A stretch of 64,000 nucleotides of DNA from Bacteroidales bacterium (lineage in GTDB: Bacteria; Bacteroidota; Bacteroidia; Bacteroidales; ML635J-15), in the NCBI GenBank assembly GCA_017994175.1, contig JAGOLH010000002.1:51839-115838 (forward strand). Direction: 5' to 3'. The translations under genes were made by a program, and so were the position numbers. Numbering within the stretch: position 1 is the first letter of the stretch; each line of letters starts with the position of its first letter. A model generated the notes under the pieces. That model searched no databases, was not told the origin of the DNA, and saw only the letters and a list, made by a program, of their open reading frames with translations. Positions 26,601 to 35,106 of the stretch are shown in pieces.

Positions 26601-28604
26601 ATGAAAAACAGAATTTTATTGATGTTACTTTTTGTATGCAGCTTTTATAGCATACTGGCGCAACAATCGTGTAGTGAAGCAGTAGAAATCAGTTTTCTGG
26701 AATATTCAACCTGTGGACAGATTGCTATAACAAGTGCTGATCTGGCTGATGCTGCACCTTCTGAGGATTATCCGAGTCCGGAGTGTGGTAATTTTAGTAC
26801 GACAACAAACGACTTGTGGTATAAAATTGTAACTCCATTGGATGTGAACGAACTGGCTTTTCATGTTATTAATCCGGGGATGCTTTCCGACCCATATGTT
26901 TTTTTTCGGCCTGCTCTTGCGGTATATTCAGGCTTACCAGGAAATCTTGAGCTACTGCAATGTTTCTATGATGAAGGAGGACCTTTTAGTAATGGCGAAA
27001 TCCGTTTTTCTCTGATAACCAACCTAACACCGGGACAAACAATTTATTTGAGAGTCTGGGATATGAATAATAACCCCTTTCCGTTTTTTATCGCTGCTTC
27101 AGTGCGAACCGAAATCCCGGAATACAATTGTAACACACCTGAAATTCTTTCGGATGGCGGATGTAACATTCTGGCACCAGAGGGAACGATTGATGCTCCG
27201 GAGAAATGTGGATGGAATACTTCCGACAACACATGTTATTTCAGTTTTGTTGTGAATCCGTCAGATCCACAACCCGTTACTATTGGGGCTAATTATGTTT
27301 TTTGCTTCGAAAATGGTGGAACTTACGAATATCCCGATAACACCGTATTGCAAATGGCAATTTATTCATGGAATGGCTACGATTGCAGTTGGTTGGGTGG
27401 TAGTCCCCAGTCGATGAACCCAAACGACTCTACGTATTGGGGATGCAACAGTGGTACCGGTGTTGTTAGTATTTCCGCATTGCTGGATCCCGGATTATAC
27501 GTGCTTGCCTTAGATGGTTATCGTGGCCTTTCAGGTACATCTCTGTGCACTTTTGAATTCTCTTCAAATATTGCCAATCAGTTTCAATGCCATAACGATA
27601 CAATAATTTGCTATTTCAGTCCACCGGTGAATCTTGGAGAAAACCTGCCACAGGGAGGCGTCTGGGAACCTTCACAGTTTGTAAACGATGGCATTTTTAA
27701 TCCTGCGGAGCCCGGTGATGGTATTTGGGAGATTATCTATTCATTGGGTGGGTACACTTGTTCATCAACCATTTCCGTTGCGAGTTATCCTGTTAATATT
27801 TCTGATATCGAAATTTGTCTGGTATCGGTTGATGAAAACAACAAAAACAGGATTTTATGGGAAAAACCGGATACTGATTCACTTCAGGCGTTTCACATAT
27901 ACAAGGATAACGGTGTAGCTTACGACCTGATAGGCAGTGTACCTTATGAACATGAAAGTTACTTTGTCGATTACAATTCAGAGCCCCAAACACAGTCGTT
28001 CAGATATAAAATTGCTGGGTATAGTGTTTGTGAGTTTGAATCGGAGCTCAGCGATTATCATCAGACAATTCTCCTTAACATGGTCGAGGAATCCGGAACA
28101 TGGCATTTGTCGTGGACTCCGTACATTGGTGCAGAGGTCGGAAGCATAAATGTGCTGAGGGGTACCAATCCGTCTGACCTGATTACGATTGCAAGTTTTG
28201 ATGCAGAAACAACCGAATTCACCGATACTGTTCCACCTGCAGGATTTGTTTACTACCAGATTGAAGTTATTCTTACGGTTCATTGCAATGTAGAAAAATC
28301 CGTATCAGTCGTACGATCGAATATTTCGACCAATGACCCTGATTATTTCAATACCGGTATTGGCATGGGCGTACGTGATATTTCAAATAAAATTTGCCCC
28401 AATCCGGCAGGTAACAGTTTTTCCCTTTGCACAGGGTCAATGGTTGAGGATGTTTTCATTTTTAACATACACGGTGAAAAGGTCAGGGATATTAGGAATT
28501 ATAAAAACCAGATAATAGACGTTTCTGAACTCGAAAAAGGAATTTACTTTGTCAGGATTATCGGTAACGAAGAAGTTGGTATGGGCAAACTTATTATAGA
28601 GTAG
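26601..28604 (+). CDS. T9SS-exported surface protein with FnIII-like domains
   Basis: A 667-residue secreted protein: signal peptide 1-20 (ILAQQ), then a Cys-rich region of about 330 residues in CUB-like or pre-peptidase C-like beta folds (NDLWYKIVTPLDVNELAFHV; DNTCYFSFVVNPSD), a connector, and two FnIII-like domains (about 410-580, KNRILWEKPDTDSLQAFHIY and GTWHLSWTPYIGAEVGSI). The last 75 residues are a type A T9SS sorting domain: KICPNPAGNSF, DVFIFNIHGEKV, VSELEKGIYFVRI, GKLIIE. I infer export through T9SS and attachment to the cell surface. No catalytic motif is seen; adhesion is likely. The next 174 nt before the convergent peptidase gene hold no recognisable feature. Confidence 0.85.
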   Translation: MKNRILLMLLFVCSFYSILAQQSCSEAVEISFLEYSTCGQIAITSADLADAAPSEDYPSPECGNFSTTTNDLWYKIVTPLDVNELAFHVINPGMLSDPYVFFRPALAVYSGLPGNLELLQCFYDEGGPFSNGEIRFSLITNLTPGQTIYLRVWDMNNNPFPFFIAASVRTEIPEYNCNTPEILSDGGCNILAPEGTIDAPEKCGWNTSDNTCYFSFVVNPSDPQPVTIGANYVFCFENGGTYEYPDNTVLQMAIYSWNGYDCSWLGGSPQSMNPNDSTYWGCNSGTGVVSISALLDPGLYVLALDGYRGLSGTSLCTFEFSSNIANQFQCHNDTIICYFSPPVNLGENLPQGGVWEPSQFVNDGIFNPAEPGDGIWEIIYSLGGYTCSSTISVASYPVNISDIEICLVSVDENNKNRILWEKPDTDSLQAFHIYKDNGVAYDLIGSVPYEHESYFVDYNSEPQTQSFRYKIAGYSVCEFESELSDYHQTILLNMVEESGTWHLSWTPYIGAEVGSINVLRGTNPSDLITIASFDAETTEFTDTVPPAGFVYYQIEVILTVHCNVEKSVSVVRSNISTNDPDYFNTGIGMGVRDISNKICPNPAGNSFSLCTGSMVEDVFIFNIHGEKVRDIRNYKNQIIDVSELEKGIYFVRIIGNEEVGMGKLIIE

Positions 28605-28778
28605 TTGGCTTTCTAGGATATCGAAAAATTGATTTAGAGCAGGCAAACAGGTTTGATTCATTATAATTTCATAATAGAAATTATAGTACTACAAACCCGA
28701 ACGATTCGTTATGATCAGCAAATAACATTTTGGACATCTAAACACCGGAATATAGCCAAGTTCTTTTGCAGATGGGGT

Positions 28779-28990
28779 CTATTGATTTTGCTTAATAAAC
28801 TTTGTTCGTTTTGTATAGGTTTGAGTCTTAATCTCAAGAATATAAACTCCATCTTGCAATTCGCTGATATTGATGTTCGGCTGTAAATCACCGCACATTA
28901 CACACCGGCCGTTCAGGTCGAAAATACTGAAATATCCATTTTCATAATCAGTAAGCTTGATGTTCAGCAAATTATTGGCAGGGTTGGGGA
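28779..28990 (-). repeat. 212-bp repeat, copy 1 (3' end of the C1 peptidase gene)
   Basis: This stretch encodes the T9SS sorting domain and stop codon. It matches 31256-31467 with about ten mismatches by eye, and the match begins exactly at both stop codons. Confidence 0.95.
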
Positions 28991-31202
28991 ATAGCCTCAT
29001 GTTTTGAGCACTATTGTTTTCCGGAATCGAATTTTCCAGCGCTTCAACTTGAATTCGTTTATAGGCTTTGTTCCCTGAGCTATCGATCACCATTATATAA
29101 ACCGGATACAATCCTGCTGCCGATGAAGGCTGCATTGTCAGTAATCCCGTAGGCTCTAGTGAGAAAGGTCCGTAGTAGGGGTTCCATGTAAACAATGTGG
29201 ATTGTATTTCGGAAGAGCAGGAGCGGGGAAGCAGTTTGCTGTAATACGTATAACAGCGCGTCTTTACGTAGGAAGAATGGAACCAGTCGGTTACGTTGCT
29301 TATGTATCCGAATTGTATATTCCCGTTTTTGTAAAGCAAAGTTTTAAAATAAACTTCTCTGAATTTATATTGAAAAATAGTCAGGCAGCTATCGCTCAGA
29401 CTTATTCTCCTCTGAAAGCTTTCGGAATTCGGATAATAATGGCAAAACTCCATATCGGAATACGAAATCTGAGGCTGATACTCATAGGGATATGCTTCAT
29501 GGAACCATGGTTCTTCTGTAGAAAAATAAATTTCAGCCTGACGACCAATTGAAATTGTATCGAAAATTTCCCCGGCAAAATTAACCGGCCAACCGGCAGA
29601 TACCTGCGACTCACTTAGGTAAACAGAATTTTCATCGGGCTCTGTATCGTATGGTGCGTCAATTAATTCCTGCAAATATTCATCTTCACGATACAGATAA
29701 AAACGATAAGGAGGGTAGCCCCCTGTTGCTGTGAGCTGGGTTTGAAATTCTGTATTTATTTCTGTTTGCAAACCACCGGAATACTGAATATTCAATAAAT
29801 TGCTGTCGTAATGGGAGGGAAGATCAACGTTGAAACCCAATTTAAAAACTTCTTTTGCGGCAATCAGTGTGTCGTGCTGTAATGCAGCATACTCAAACAA
29901 AGTATCACCATCATACCGAATTATTGAAAATGACTTGAGCTGGCCGTTCACATGGCTGGCGTTATCGATAATAATGAAGATTTTTGAAATTCCGGGGTTT
30001 TGAATGTATTTAAGCAATGGGTTGAGATCGAGCCCGAGTTCAAGAGTGTCGGCATCAGTGAGATAATCATCACCCTGCATGGGTAAAAGTCCTCCTTGAA
30101 AATTGAAAATAGGAAAATCGATAATGTGTTCGGGTTGTAATGATTCAATATCTTCGGAAATGCCAATGCTAATTTTTATTAAACCCCGTAATGAATGACT
30201 CATACGGATTTTAGCCGTAAGTTCAGGTTGGTAGGTGGTGTCCGGTACAGGAAAATATACCTTTCCGTCGTGACAATCGGCAAGCATATCGTATTTATAC
30301 AGATACAACCGGTAACTGCCAACATAAGAGTTTGCCATTACCCAAAAAATCTTTTCGTTGTCTCTGAAATTAACAATGCCATCATTATTCAAATCCAGGG
30401 TATCGGTGATTAGTCCATCCTGGTTAAAATCGTAAAACGTGTTCGGGTAGTAGCCGACCACTGTCATACTATGGCTATACGTGTTGCCAATGCATTCGCT
30501 TATGTTCACGAATCCGGTGCTTTGCAATGCAGTATCCTGAAACGAAGGTCCGTAATCAGGTGCTCCATAATTAATAGCGACACCTCCCGTAGGCTCTTGT
30601 CGCAGGTGGTCGTGAAGATAGTGCTGCAACAGTCTGAGCCCTTCATCAGTGCTTACATCGAGGCTATAATATCCGGAAATACGGTTCTTCATTGCACGAT
30701 AATATTTTTCGTAACCGCTCATCCAAGCCGGTATGCGACTACCGTTAGGGCTACCCGGATGAGGAAAAGGTTCGGGAAAGTCGCTGAGTACAGGGTGCCC
30801 CTGACTCATAACAATATCCCATGAATCGAAAGAACTTGCTCCGAAATAGTTGTTGCCGTAATTCAGAAAGAAATAGGTATAAAGGGTCGAAAATGTGTTG
30901 GAAGGGTCGGCAGCCTGATTTTTAATACGATTGAATTCATAGGTCATGCAGTAATAAATTGCCGAAGCCTGACCGCAACTTGGCACATTAGCCTGATTAT
31001 AAAATTGCTGCGGGAAATAGGGCAGCTTGTAATTCAGCACCTTTTCGGGAAGTTCGGGCGCATTTAAGGTATAATATATTTCCGGGACAGGATAGGGTTC
31101 TATGTGCGGCTGACCATCTGTGGTTTGAGAAAAAGAATTGCCACAAATCAGCAATATGAGAAACAGTGAAATTTCAGATGCTGGTGTAAATACGTGCTTC
31201 AT
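28779..31202 (-). CDS. T9SS-exported papain-like (C1) cysteine peptidase
   Basis: An 807-residue secreted protein with a signal peptide (1-25, GNSFSQ). The catalytic residues of a C1 peptidase are all in order: Gln70, Cys76 (VPSCGQASA), His244 (YSHSMTVVGYY) and Asn291 (WVMANSYVG). Between His and Asn sit two EF-hand or dockerin-like acidic loops (DFNQDGLITD at about 258 and DLNNDGIVNF at about 270), which suggests calcium binding next to the active site. The middle (300-720) is beta-rich and unidentified, with an Ig-like block (LTATGGYPPYRFYLY). The C-terminal 75 residues are a T9SS sorting domain (LFPNPANNLLNI, SIFDLNGRCVMCGD, LQDGVYILEIK) almost identical to that of the next protein upstream. 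I infer a secreted protease; no distinct propeptide was identified. Confidence 0.85.
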   Translation of the reverse strand: MKHVFTPASEISLFLILLICGNSFSQTTDGQPHIEPYPVPEIYYTLNAPELPEKVLNYKLPYFPQQFYNQANVPSCGQASAIYYCMTYEFNRIKNQAADPSNTFSTLYTYFFLNYGNNYFGASSFDSWDIVMSQGHPVLSDFPEPFPHPGSPNGSRIPAWMSGYEKYYRAMKNRISGYYSLDVSTDEGLRLLQHYLHDHLRQEPTGGVAINYGAPDYGPSFQDTALQSTGFVNISECIGNTYSHSMTVVGYYPNTFYDFNQDGLITDTLDLNNDGIVNFRDNEKIFWVMANSYVGSYRLYLYKYDMLADCHDGKVYFPVPDTTYQPELTAKIRMSHSLRGLIKISIGISEDIESLQPEHIIDFPIFNFQGGLLPMQGDDYLTDADTLELGLDLNPLLKYIQNPGISKIFIIIDNASHVNGQLKSFSIIRYDGDTLFEYAALQHDTLIAAKEVFKLGFNVDLPSHYDSNLLNIQYSGGLQTEINTEFQTQLTATGGYPPYRFYLYREDEYLQELIDAPYDTEPDENSVYLSESQVSAGWPVNFAGEIFDTISIGRQAEIYFSTEEPWFHEAYPYEYQPQISYSDMEFCHYYPNSESFQRRISLSDSCLTIFQYKFREVYFKTLLYKNGNIQFGYISNVTDWFHSSYVKTRCYTYYSKLLPRSCSSEIQSTLFTWNPYYGPFSLEPTGLLTMQPSSAAGLYPVYIMVIDSSGNKAYKRIQVEALENSIPENNSAQNMRLFPNPANNLLNIKLTDYENGYFSIFDLNGRCVMCGDLQPNINISELQDGVYILEIKTQTYTKRTKFIKQNQ

Positions 31203-31255
31203 TTCGGTCGTTCTAATGTATTCTGTTCAGCCAAATAGTATTGTGTTAAGGTAGC

Positions 31256-31467
31256 CTATTGATTTTGCTTAATAAACTTTGTTCGTTTTGTATAGGTTTG
31301 AGTCTTAATCTCAAGAATATAAACTCCATCTTGCAATTCGCTGATAGTGATGTTCGGCTGTAAGTCACCGCACATTACACACCGACCTTTCAGGTCGAAA
31401 ATACTGAAATATGCATTTTCATAATCAGTTAGGCTGATGCTCAGCAAATTATTGGCAGGGTTAGGAT
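31256..31467 (-). repeat. 212-bp repeat, copy 2 (3' end of the propeller gene)
   Basis: Second copy of the T9SS sorting-domain cassette, direct repeat at a distance of 2477 bp from copy 1. Similarity ends around the PNPANN coding region; sequences upstream in the two genes are unrelated. Confidence 0.95.
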
Positions 31468-33376
31468 AAACATTGACTTTCTCTGTTGGAACAGGTTCTT
31501 CAATGTGTACCATTTTAGGTGCGTACCGGTTTTTTAGTATCGCAGTGTTATGACCAACAACAATCAGGCTTCCGACAGGGGTTTCTGCAATAGCGTTAAG
31601 ATCTTGATAGGTAAACCGCGGTATGGTTTCCCAGGTTTCACCGGCATCAACCGACATTAAAAAAGCTCCGCTCTGTCCTGCCACATATCCTGTGTCGCCT
31701 TCGTTAAACATGATGTCGTTGAACCAAGCACTTTGCGAAGATATTCCGTCAACAAGCTGCCAGTTTACCCCTCCGTCATAGGTTTTTTTAATCACCGGAA
31801 CTGCAGTGAATTCTCCGGTTTGGCTATTGAAGTTTTCTGCTATATAACCGCAAACAAATCCTGTGTCGTTATTTACGAAAGCCACAGAATACAAACTGCC
31901 GTTATCCTCAAAAACTCCCATATTCTGCCATGTGCTACCGCCATCTGAAGTTTTTATAGTGGTATGATACGACCCTACGGCATAGCCCACAGTATCGTTT
32001 GTAAAGAATATATCCTGCAGATAACTGTCGGTTGCCGAGTTCTGCTCTGCCCAGTTATGCCCTCCGTTGGTGGTTTTAAAAACGTGTCCGTTGGAGCCTG
32101 CTGCATAACCGATTAGCTCATTGGTAAAGAAAATACTAGTAATCAGAAAATTATTCATCAGCACAACAGTTTCCCATGTTTCACCCCCATCATCCGAAAG
32201 CATTACCTGACCGTAGTTGGTGCTTATTACTATGTTGTTTTCCCCAAGATATTCCACATCAGTAAAATCGAGATCATCGCTGAATTTATCAAGCTCCCAG
32301 GTGTTTCCTCCATTTGCTGTGTGCAGTAAATTTCCATCATTACCTACTGCTGTTCCGATATTGTCGTCGTAAAATTCAACATTGTAAAGCACACAATATT
32401 CTTCGGTGAGTTTGTCGGTCATTAGTATCCACGATGCTCCGGAGTTATTCGACCGGTAAATTTCCCCTAACATATTTGCAACAAATAAAGTGCCTACCGA
32501 AGTGGCACATATTGCATTAATCATCTGGTTGTTCGTGATATCCTGCAACTCCCAGGTTGTTCCCCCATCACTGGTAATAAAAATTTCACCAAAGTCGTTT
32601 CCGACCCAGCCATGATTTGCATCGGTGAAAAAACATTTCCTCAAATACGACTCGGTGAAATTAATGTCTTCTCCTACGGTTTGTGCTGTCCAGTTGTTTC
32701 CACCGTCTGTAGTTTTCATCATGGTTCCGAGAAAACCACAGGCATATCCCGTATTTGCATCGGTGAAAAACAGGGAACTCAGAAACTCAGAAGAACCTGT
32801 AGGTTTGGCTGTCCAGTTTGCTCCTCCGTTGGTGGTTTTGTACACATATCCTCCATCGCAACAAACATATCCGGTACTCTGGTCAACAAACTGCATATCC
32901 CAAATGTTTTTATCCATGGTACTGAATGCAACACTCCATGAGTTACCACCATCAGTAGTTCTCAGGATTTTCCCGTTCCAGCAGGCGATTACCCCTAGCA
33001 TGGAATTGAAAAAGTGTCCGGCGACAAAATTCTGGTTCTCAAAGCCGGTTTCCAGTGTTGTCCATTCATTGCCCCCATCGATTGTATAGTAAAGATTCCC
33101 TTCATTTCCGAACGCAAAACCTTTATTTTCATTAAGAAAAGATAGCGACATAATATAATCATCACCGACACTTCCAATGGAATACCACGAAAACCCACCG
33201 TTTGTGGTTTTAATGATATGCCCGGCACCACCGGATGCATAGCCCGTGTGGGAATCAACAAAAATCATTGCGTATATTGATTCTCCGGTGGGAGTGGGGT
33301 TTTGCCATACCCACTGCCCATAAGAAGTAGGTATTAATAGCAACATGCTTCCAATAAAAAGTAAAAGCGCTCTCAT
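31256..33376 (-). CDS. T9SS-exported beta-propeller (Ycf48/BNR-like) protein
   Basis: A 706-residue secreted protein. The start is the ATG at 33376, which opens a clean signal peptide (MRALLLFIGSMLLLIPTSYGQ); the 34 codons before it are AT-rich leader. The body is built of about fourteen repeats around a TxDGGxxW motif (IKTTNGGFSWYSI, YYTIDGGNEWTTL, LMSDDGGETWETV), the Ycf48/HCF136-like or BNR pattern of photosystem-assembly and sialidase-type propellers, here without catalytic residues. The final 75 residues are a T9SS sorting domain (VYPNPANNLLSI, LQDGVYILEIK) nearly identical in DNA to the next gene's. A surface scaffold or binding role is inferred. It lies 53 nt upstream of the peptidase gene, possibly in one unit. 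Confidence 0.86.
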   Translation of the reverse strand: MRALLLFIGSMLLLIPTSYGQWVWQNPTPTGESIYAMIFVDSHTGYASGGAGHIIKTTNGGFSWYSIGSVGDDYIMSLSFLNENKGFAFGNEGNLYYTIDGGNEWTTLETGFENQNFVAGHFFNSMLGVIACWNGKILRTTDGGNSWSVAFSTMDKNIWDMQFVDQSTGYVCCDGGYVYKTTNGGANWTAKPTGSSEFLSSLFFTDANTGYACGFLGTMMKTTDGGNNWTAQTVGEDINFTESYLRKCFFTDANHGWVGNDFGEIFITSDGGTTWELQDITNNQMINAICATSVGTLFVANMLGEIYRSNNSGASWILMTDKLTEEYCVLYNVEFYDDNIGTAVGNDGNLLHTANGGNTWELDKFSDDLDFTDVEYLGENNIVISTNYGQVMLSDDGGETWETVVLMNNFLITSIFFTNELIGYAAGSNGHVFKTTNGGHNWAEQNSATDSYLQDIFFTNDTVGYAVGSYHTTIKTSDGGSTWQNMGVFEDNGSLYSVAFVNNDTGFVCGYIAENFNSQTGEFTAVPVIKKTYDGGVNWQLVDGISSQSAWFNDIMFNEGDTGYVAGQSGAFLMSVDAGETWETIPRFTYQDLNAIAETPVGSLIVVGHNTAILKNRYAPKMVHIEEPVPTEKVNVYPNPANNLLSISLTDYENAYFSIFDLKGRCVMCGDLQPNITISELQDGVYILEIKTQTYTKRTKFIKQNQ

Positions 33377-33530
33377 TGCTGAAGTTTTCTGCAATTTAAC
33401 CAAATAATATTTAAAATACAAACATGTAATTAAAGCGATATTTTTTACAATTAAATTTAATAGAGTGGAATAATACATTTTATTGTTTATAAAAATATTA
33501 ACTGTGAATTACATTTTCTTTTCAAATTAC

Positions 33531-33538
33531 TATATTTG
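33531..33538 (+). promoter_or_regulatory. -7 element for the cobalamin operon
   Basis: TATATTTG, a full TAnnTTTG match, placed just before the riboswitch so that the aptamer would be at the 5' end of the transcript. There is no TTG at the usual -33 distance. Confidence 0.5.
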
Positions 33539-33545
33539 TTGCCGT

Positions 33546-33722
33546 AATGGTTTCCGTCGGGTCAACCGGCGGATGAAAAGGGAACAGGGTGAAAGACCCT
33601 GACAGTACCCGCTGCTGTAAGCTCTTTAAAAACCGTTGCCGAACATGCCACTGTCGTAAATCAGGATCTATACCTGAGATGGGAAGGCCGGTAACGCAGA
33701 GTAAGTCAGAAGACCTGCCATC
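33546..33722 (+). ncRNA. Cobalamin riboswitch
   Basis: The conserved core is plain: GGGAACAGGGTGAAAGACCC from 33580, then a tail reading CAGTACCCGCTGCTGTAA (33603-33620), the class I cobalamin aptamer core; GCCACTG (33647-33653), a hairpin ATCAGGATCTATACCTGAGAT, TGGGAAGGCCGG (33680-33691), and the B12 box AGTCAGAAGACCTGCC (33704-33719). A further hairpin (GGCTTT with AAAGCC, 33740-33759) lies in the expression platform about 85 nt before the start codon, with no T-run, which favours control of translation. It should turn off the four following genes when adenosylcobalamin or a related corrinoid is plentiful. Confidence 0.93.
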
Positions 33723-33855
33723 GCAAACAATGTTTTTAAGGCTTTCGGGTATAAAAGCCAAGGACGGAAAAATTTCCCCCTGATGCCCAAAGACTTACAA
33801 ACAGTAACACGTGGTGTAATGTTATGTAGTGTTTAATTGAAAAATGGTTGGAATT

Positions 33856-35103
33856 ATGAAAAAAAAAGTACTATTTACAGCATTATTATTGCTGTCGGTG
33901 GGCACAAATGCAGTATTGCACGCCCAGCAAAATGTCGATTTTGAAGAACTTACACTTGATCCCGAAAGCCACTGGAACGGCTCCGACGGGTCAGGCATGT
34001 TTACTACAGGCGGATGGAATTTTATAAATGTTTACGACGATGTTTACGGCTCGTGGATGGGCTGGTCATACACCAACGAAACCGACAATACTACCTACGA
34101 CTGGCAAAATATGTACAGTAGCGCATCTGGAGAGGGATTGTTTGGTTCCGAAAATTATGCAACGGCCTATGTAATGAGCGATTGGATGAATAACAATGAA
34201 CCAATTCCTTGTGTGGTGCAGCGAAGCGATAACCAACCCGTTGAAATGTTCGGCACCTGGATTTGCCTCAATGCGAATGCGTCGCTATATATGGCCTACG
34301 ATGATTTCTACAGCAATCAGAACCATTACCTAAAGCTTATTGTGAACGGACATATGTCTGAAGTTCTGCCGGCAATGGTAACGCAGGAATATATTCTTGC
34401 AGATTACCGCTTCGAAAACGATGAATATGATTTTAAATATGACAATTGGCATTTTATTAGTCTGATGGGCCTCGGAAGTGCGTATAAGCTTGAATTTACA
34501 CTTGTGTCAGACGATATGGGTGAATATGGCTTGGTAACCCCGGGATATTTCTGTATAGATAATTTCAATTCTGAATACTTTCTTTCGTATCTCCCGGATA
34601 TGTTTGTTGAAACGCCCGAAATTATTACCATCGACGAAGGACAATCGGTTGACCTGACAGCACTGGCCGGTGGGGGAATTCAGCCTTACACCTTTGAGTG
34701 GCAGTATAACGAGAGCCTGAGTTCGACTTCAGGTCAAACGGTAACAGCCAGTCCTGCTGAAACGACCACATATTATGTTACTGTATCGGATGTTATGCCC
34801 AATTCACCCGGTCATACCGTAGAAAAATCCATTACTGTCGTTGTAAATCATGTGGGTATCGATAGCAAACAACTGAATACGGTAAATGTTCACCCGAATC
34901 CTTGTAGCGATGTCGTTACGGTTTCTAATGTTCCTGCTGGTTCTGAGGTTCAGATATATGACTTGCAGGGTCGAATTGTTACTTCAGTAATAGCGCAAAG
35001 CAGCTCTGTTCAGATTCCGGTATCGCAATTGGCAGCAGGTGTGTACCAAGTAATTTCAATCGCAGGGGAAGTTCGCAGTATTCATAAACTGGTTATCAGG
35101 TAG
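33856..35103 (+). CDS. DUF4465-like T9SS surface protein of the cobalamin operon
   Basis: The first gene after the riboswitch. About 415 residues with a signal peptide (MKKKVLFTALLLLSVG, cut near AQQN). Residues about 25-250 match the DUF4465 pattern: VDFEELTLDPESHWNG, GMFTTGGWNFINVYDD, WMGWSYTNETD, and PGYFCIDNF at the end. An Ig-like domain (IQPYTFEWQYNESLSS) and a T9SS sorting domain (NVHPNPCSDVVTV, QIYDLQGRIV, LAAGVYQVIS) follow. DUF4465-like genes recur near B12 riboswitches in Bacteroidota, and surface B12-binding proteins (BtuH) have been described in gut Bacteroides; whether this one binds corrinoids is inference. An ATG four codons upstream (33844) is an alternative start; I prefer 33856 because it opens with MKKK. 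Confidence 0.82.
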   Translation: MKKKVLFTALLLLSVGTNAVLHAQQNVDFEELTLDPESHWNGSDGSGMFTTGGWNFINVYDDVYGSWMGWSYTNETDNTTYDWQNMYSSASGEGLFGSENYATAYVMSDWMNNNEPIPCVVQRSDNQPVEMFGTWICLNANASLYMAYDDFYSNQNHYLKLIVNGHMSEVLPAMVTQEYILADYRFENDEYDFKYDNWHFISLMGLGSAYKLEFTLVSDDMGEYGLVTPGYFCIDNFNSEYFLSYLPDMFVETPEIITIDEGQSVDLTALAGGGIQPYTFEWQYNESLSSTSGQTVTASPAETTTYYVTVSDVMPNSPGHTVEKSITVVVNHVGIDSKQLNTVNVHPNPCSDVVTVSNVPAGSEVQIYDLQGRIVTSVIAQSSSVQIPVSQLAAGVYQVISIAGEVRSIHKLVIR

Positions 35104-35106
35104 GTT

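Noticed and set aside
28605..28778. A gene or RNA in the gap between the converging T9SS genes
   Set aside because: I found no start with a sensible frame, no hairpin with a T-run and no repeat.
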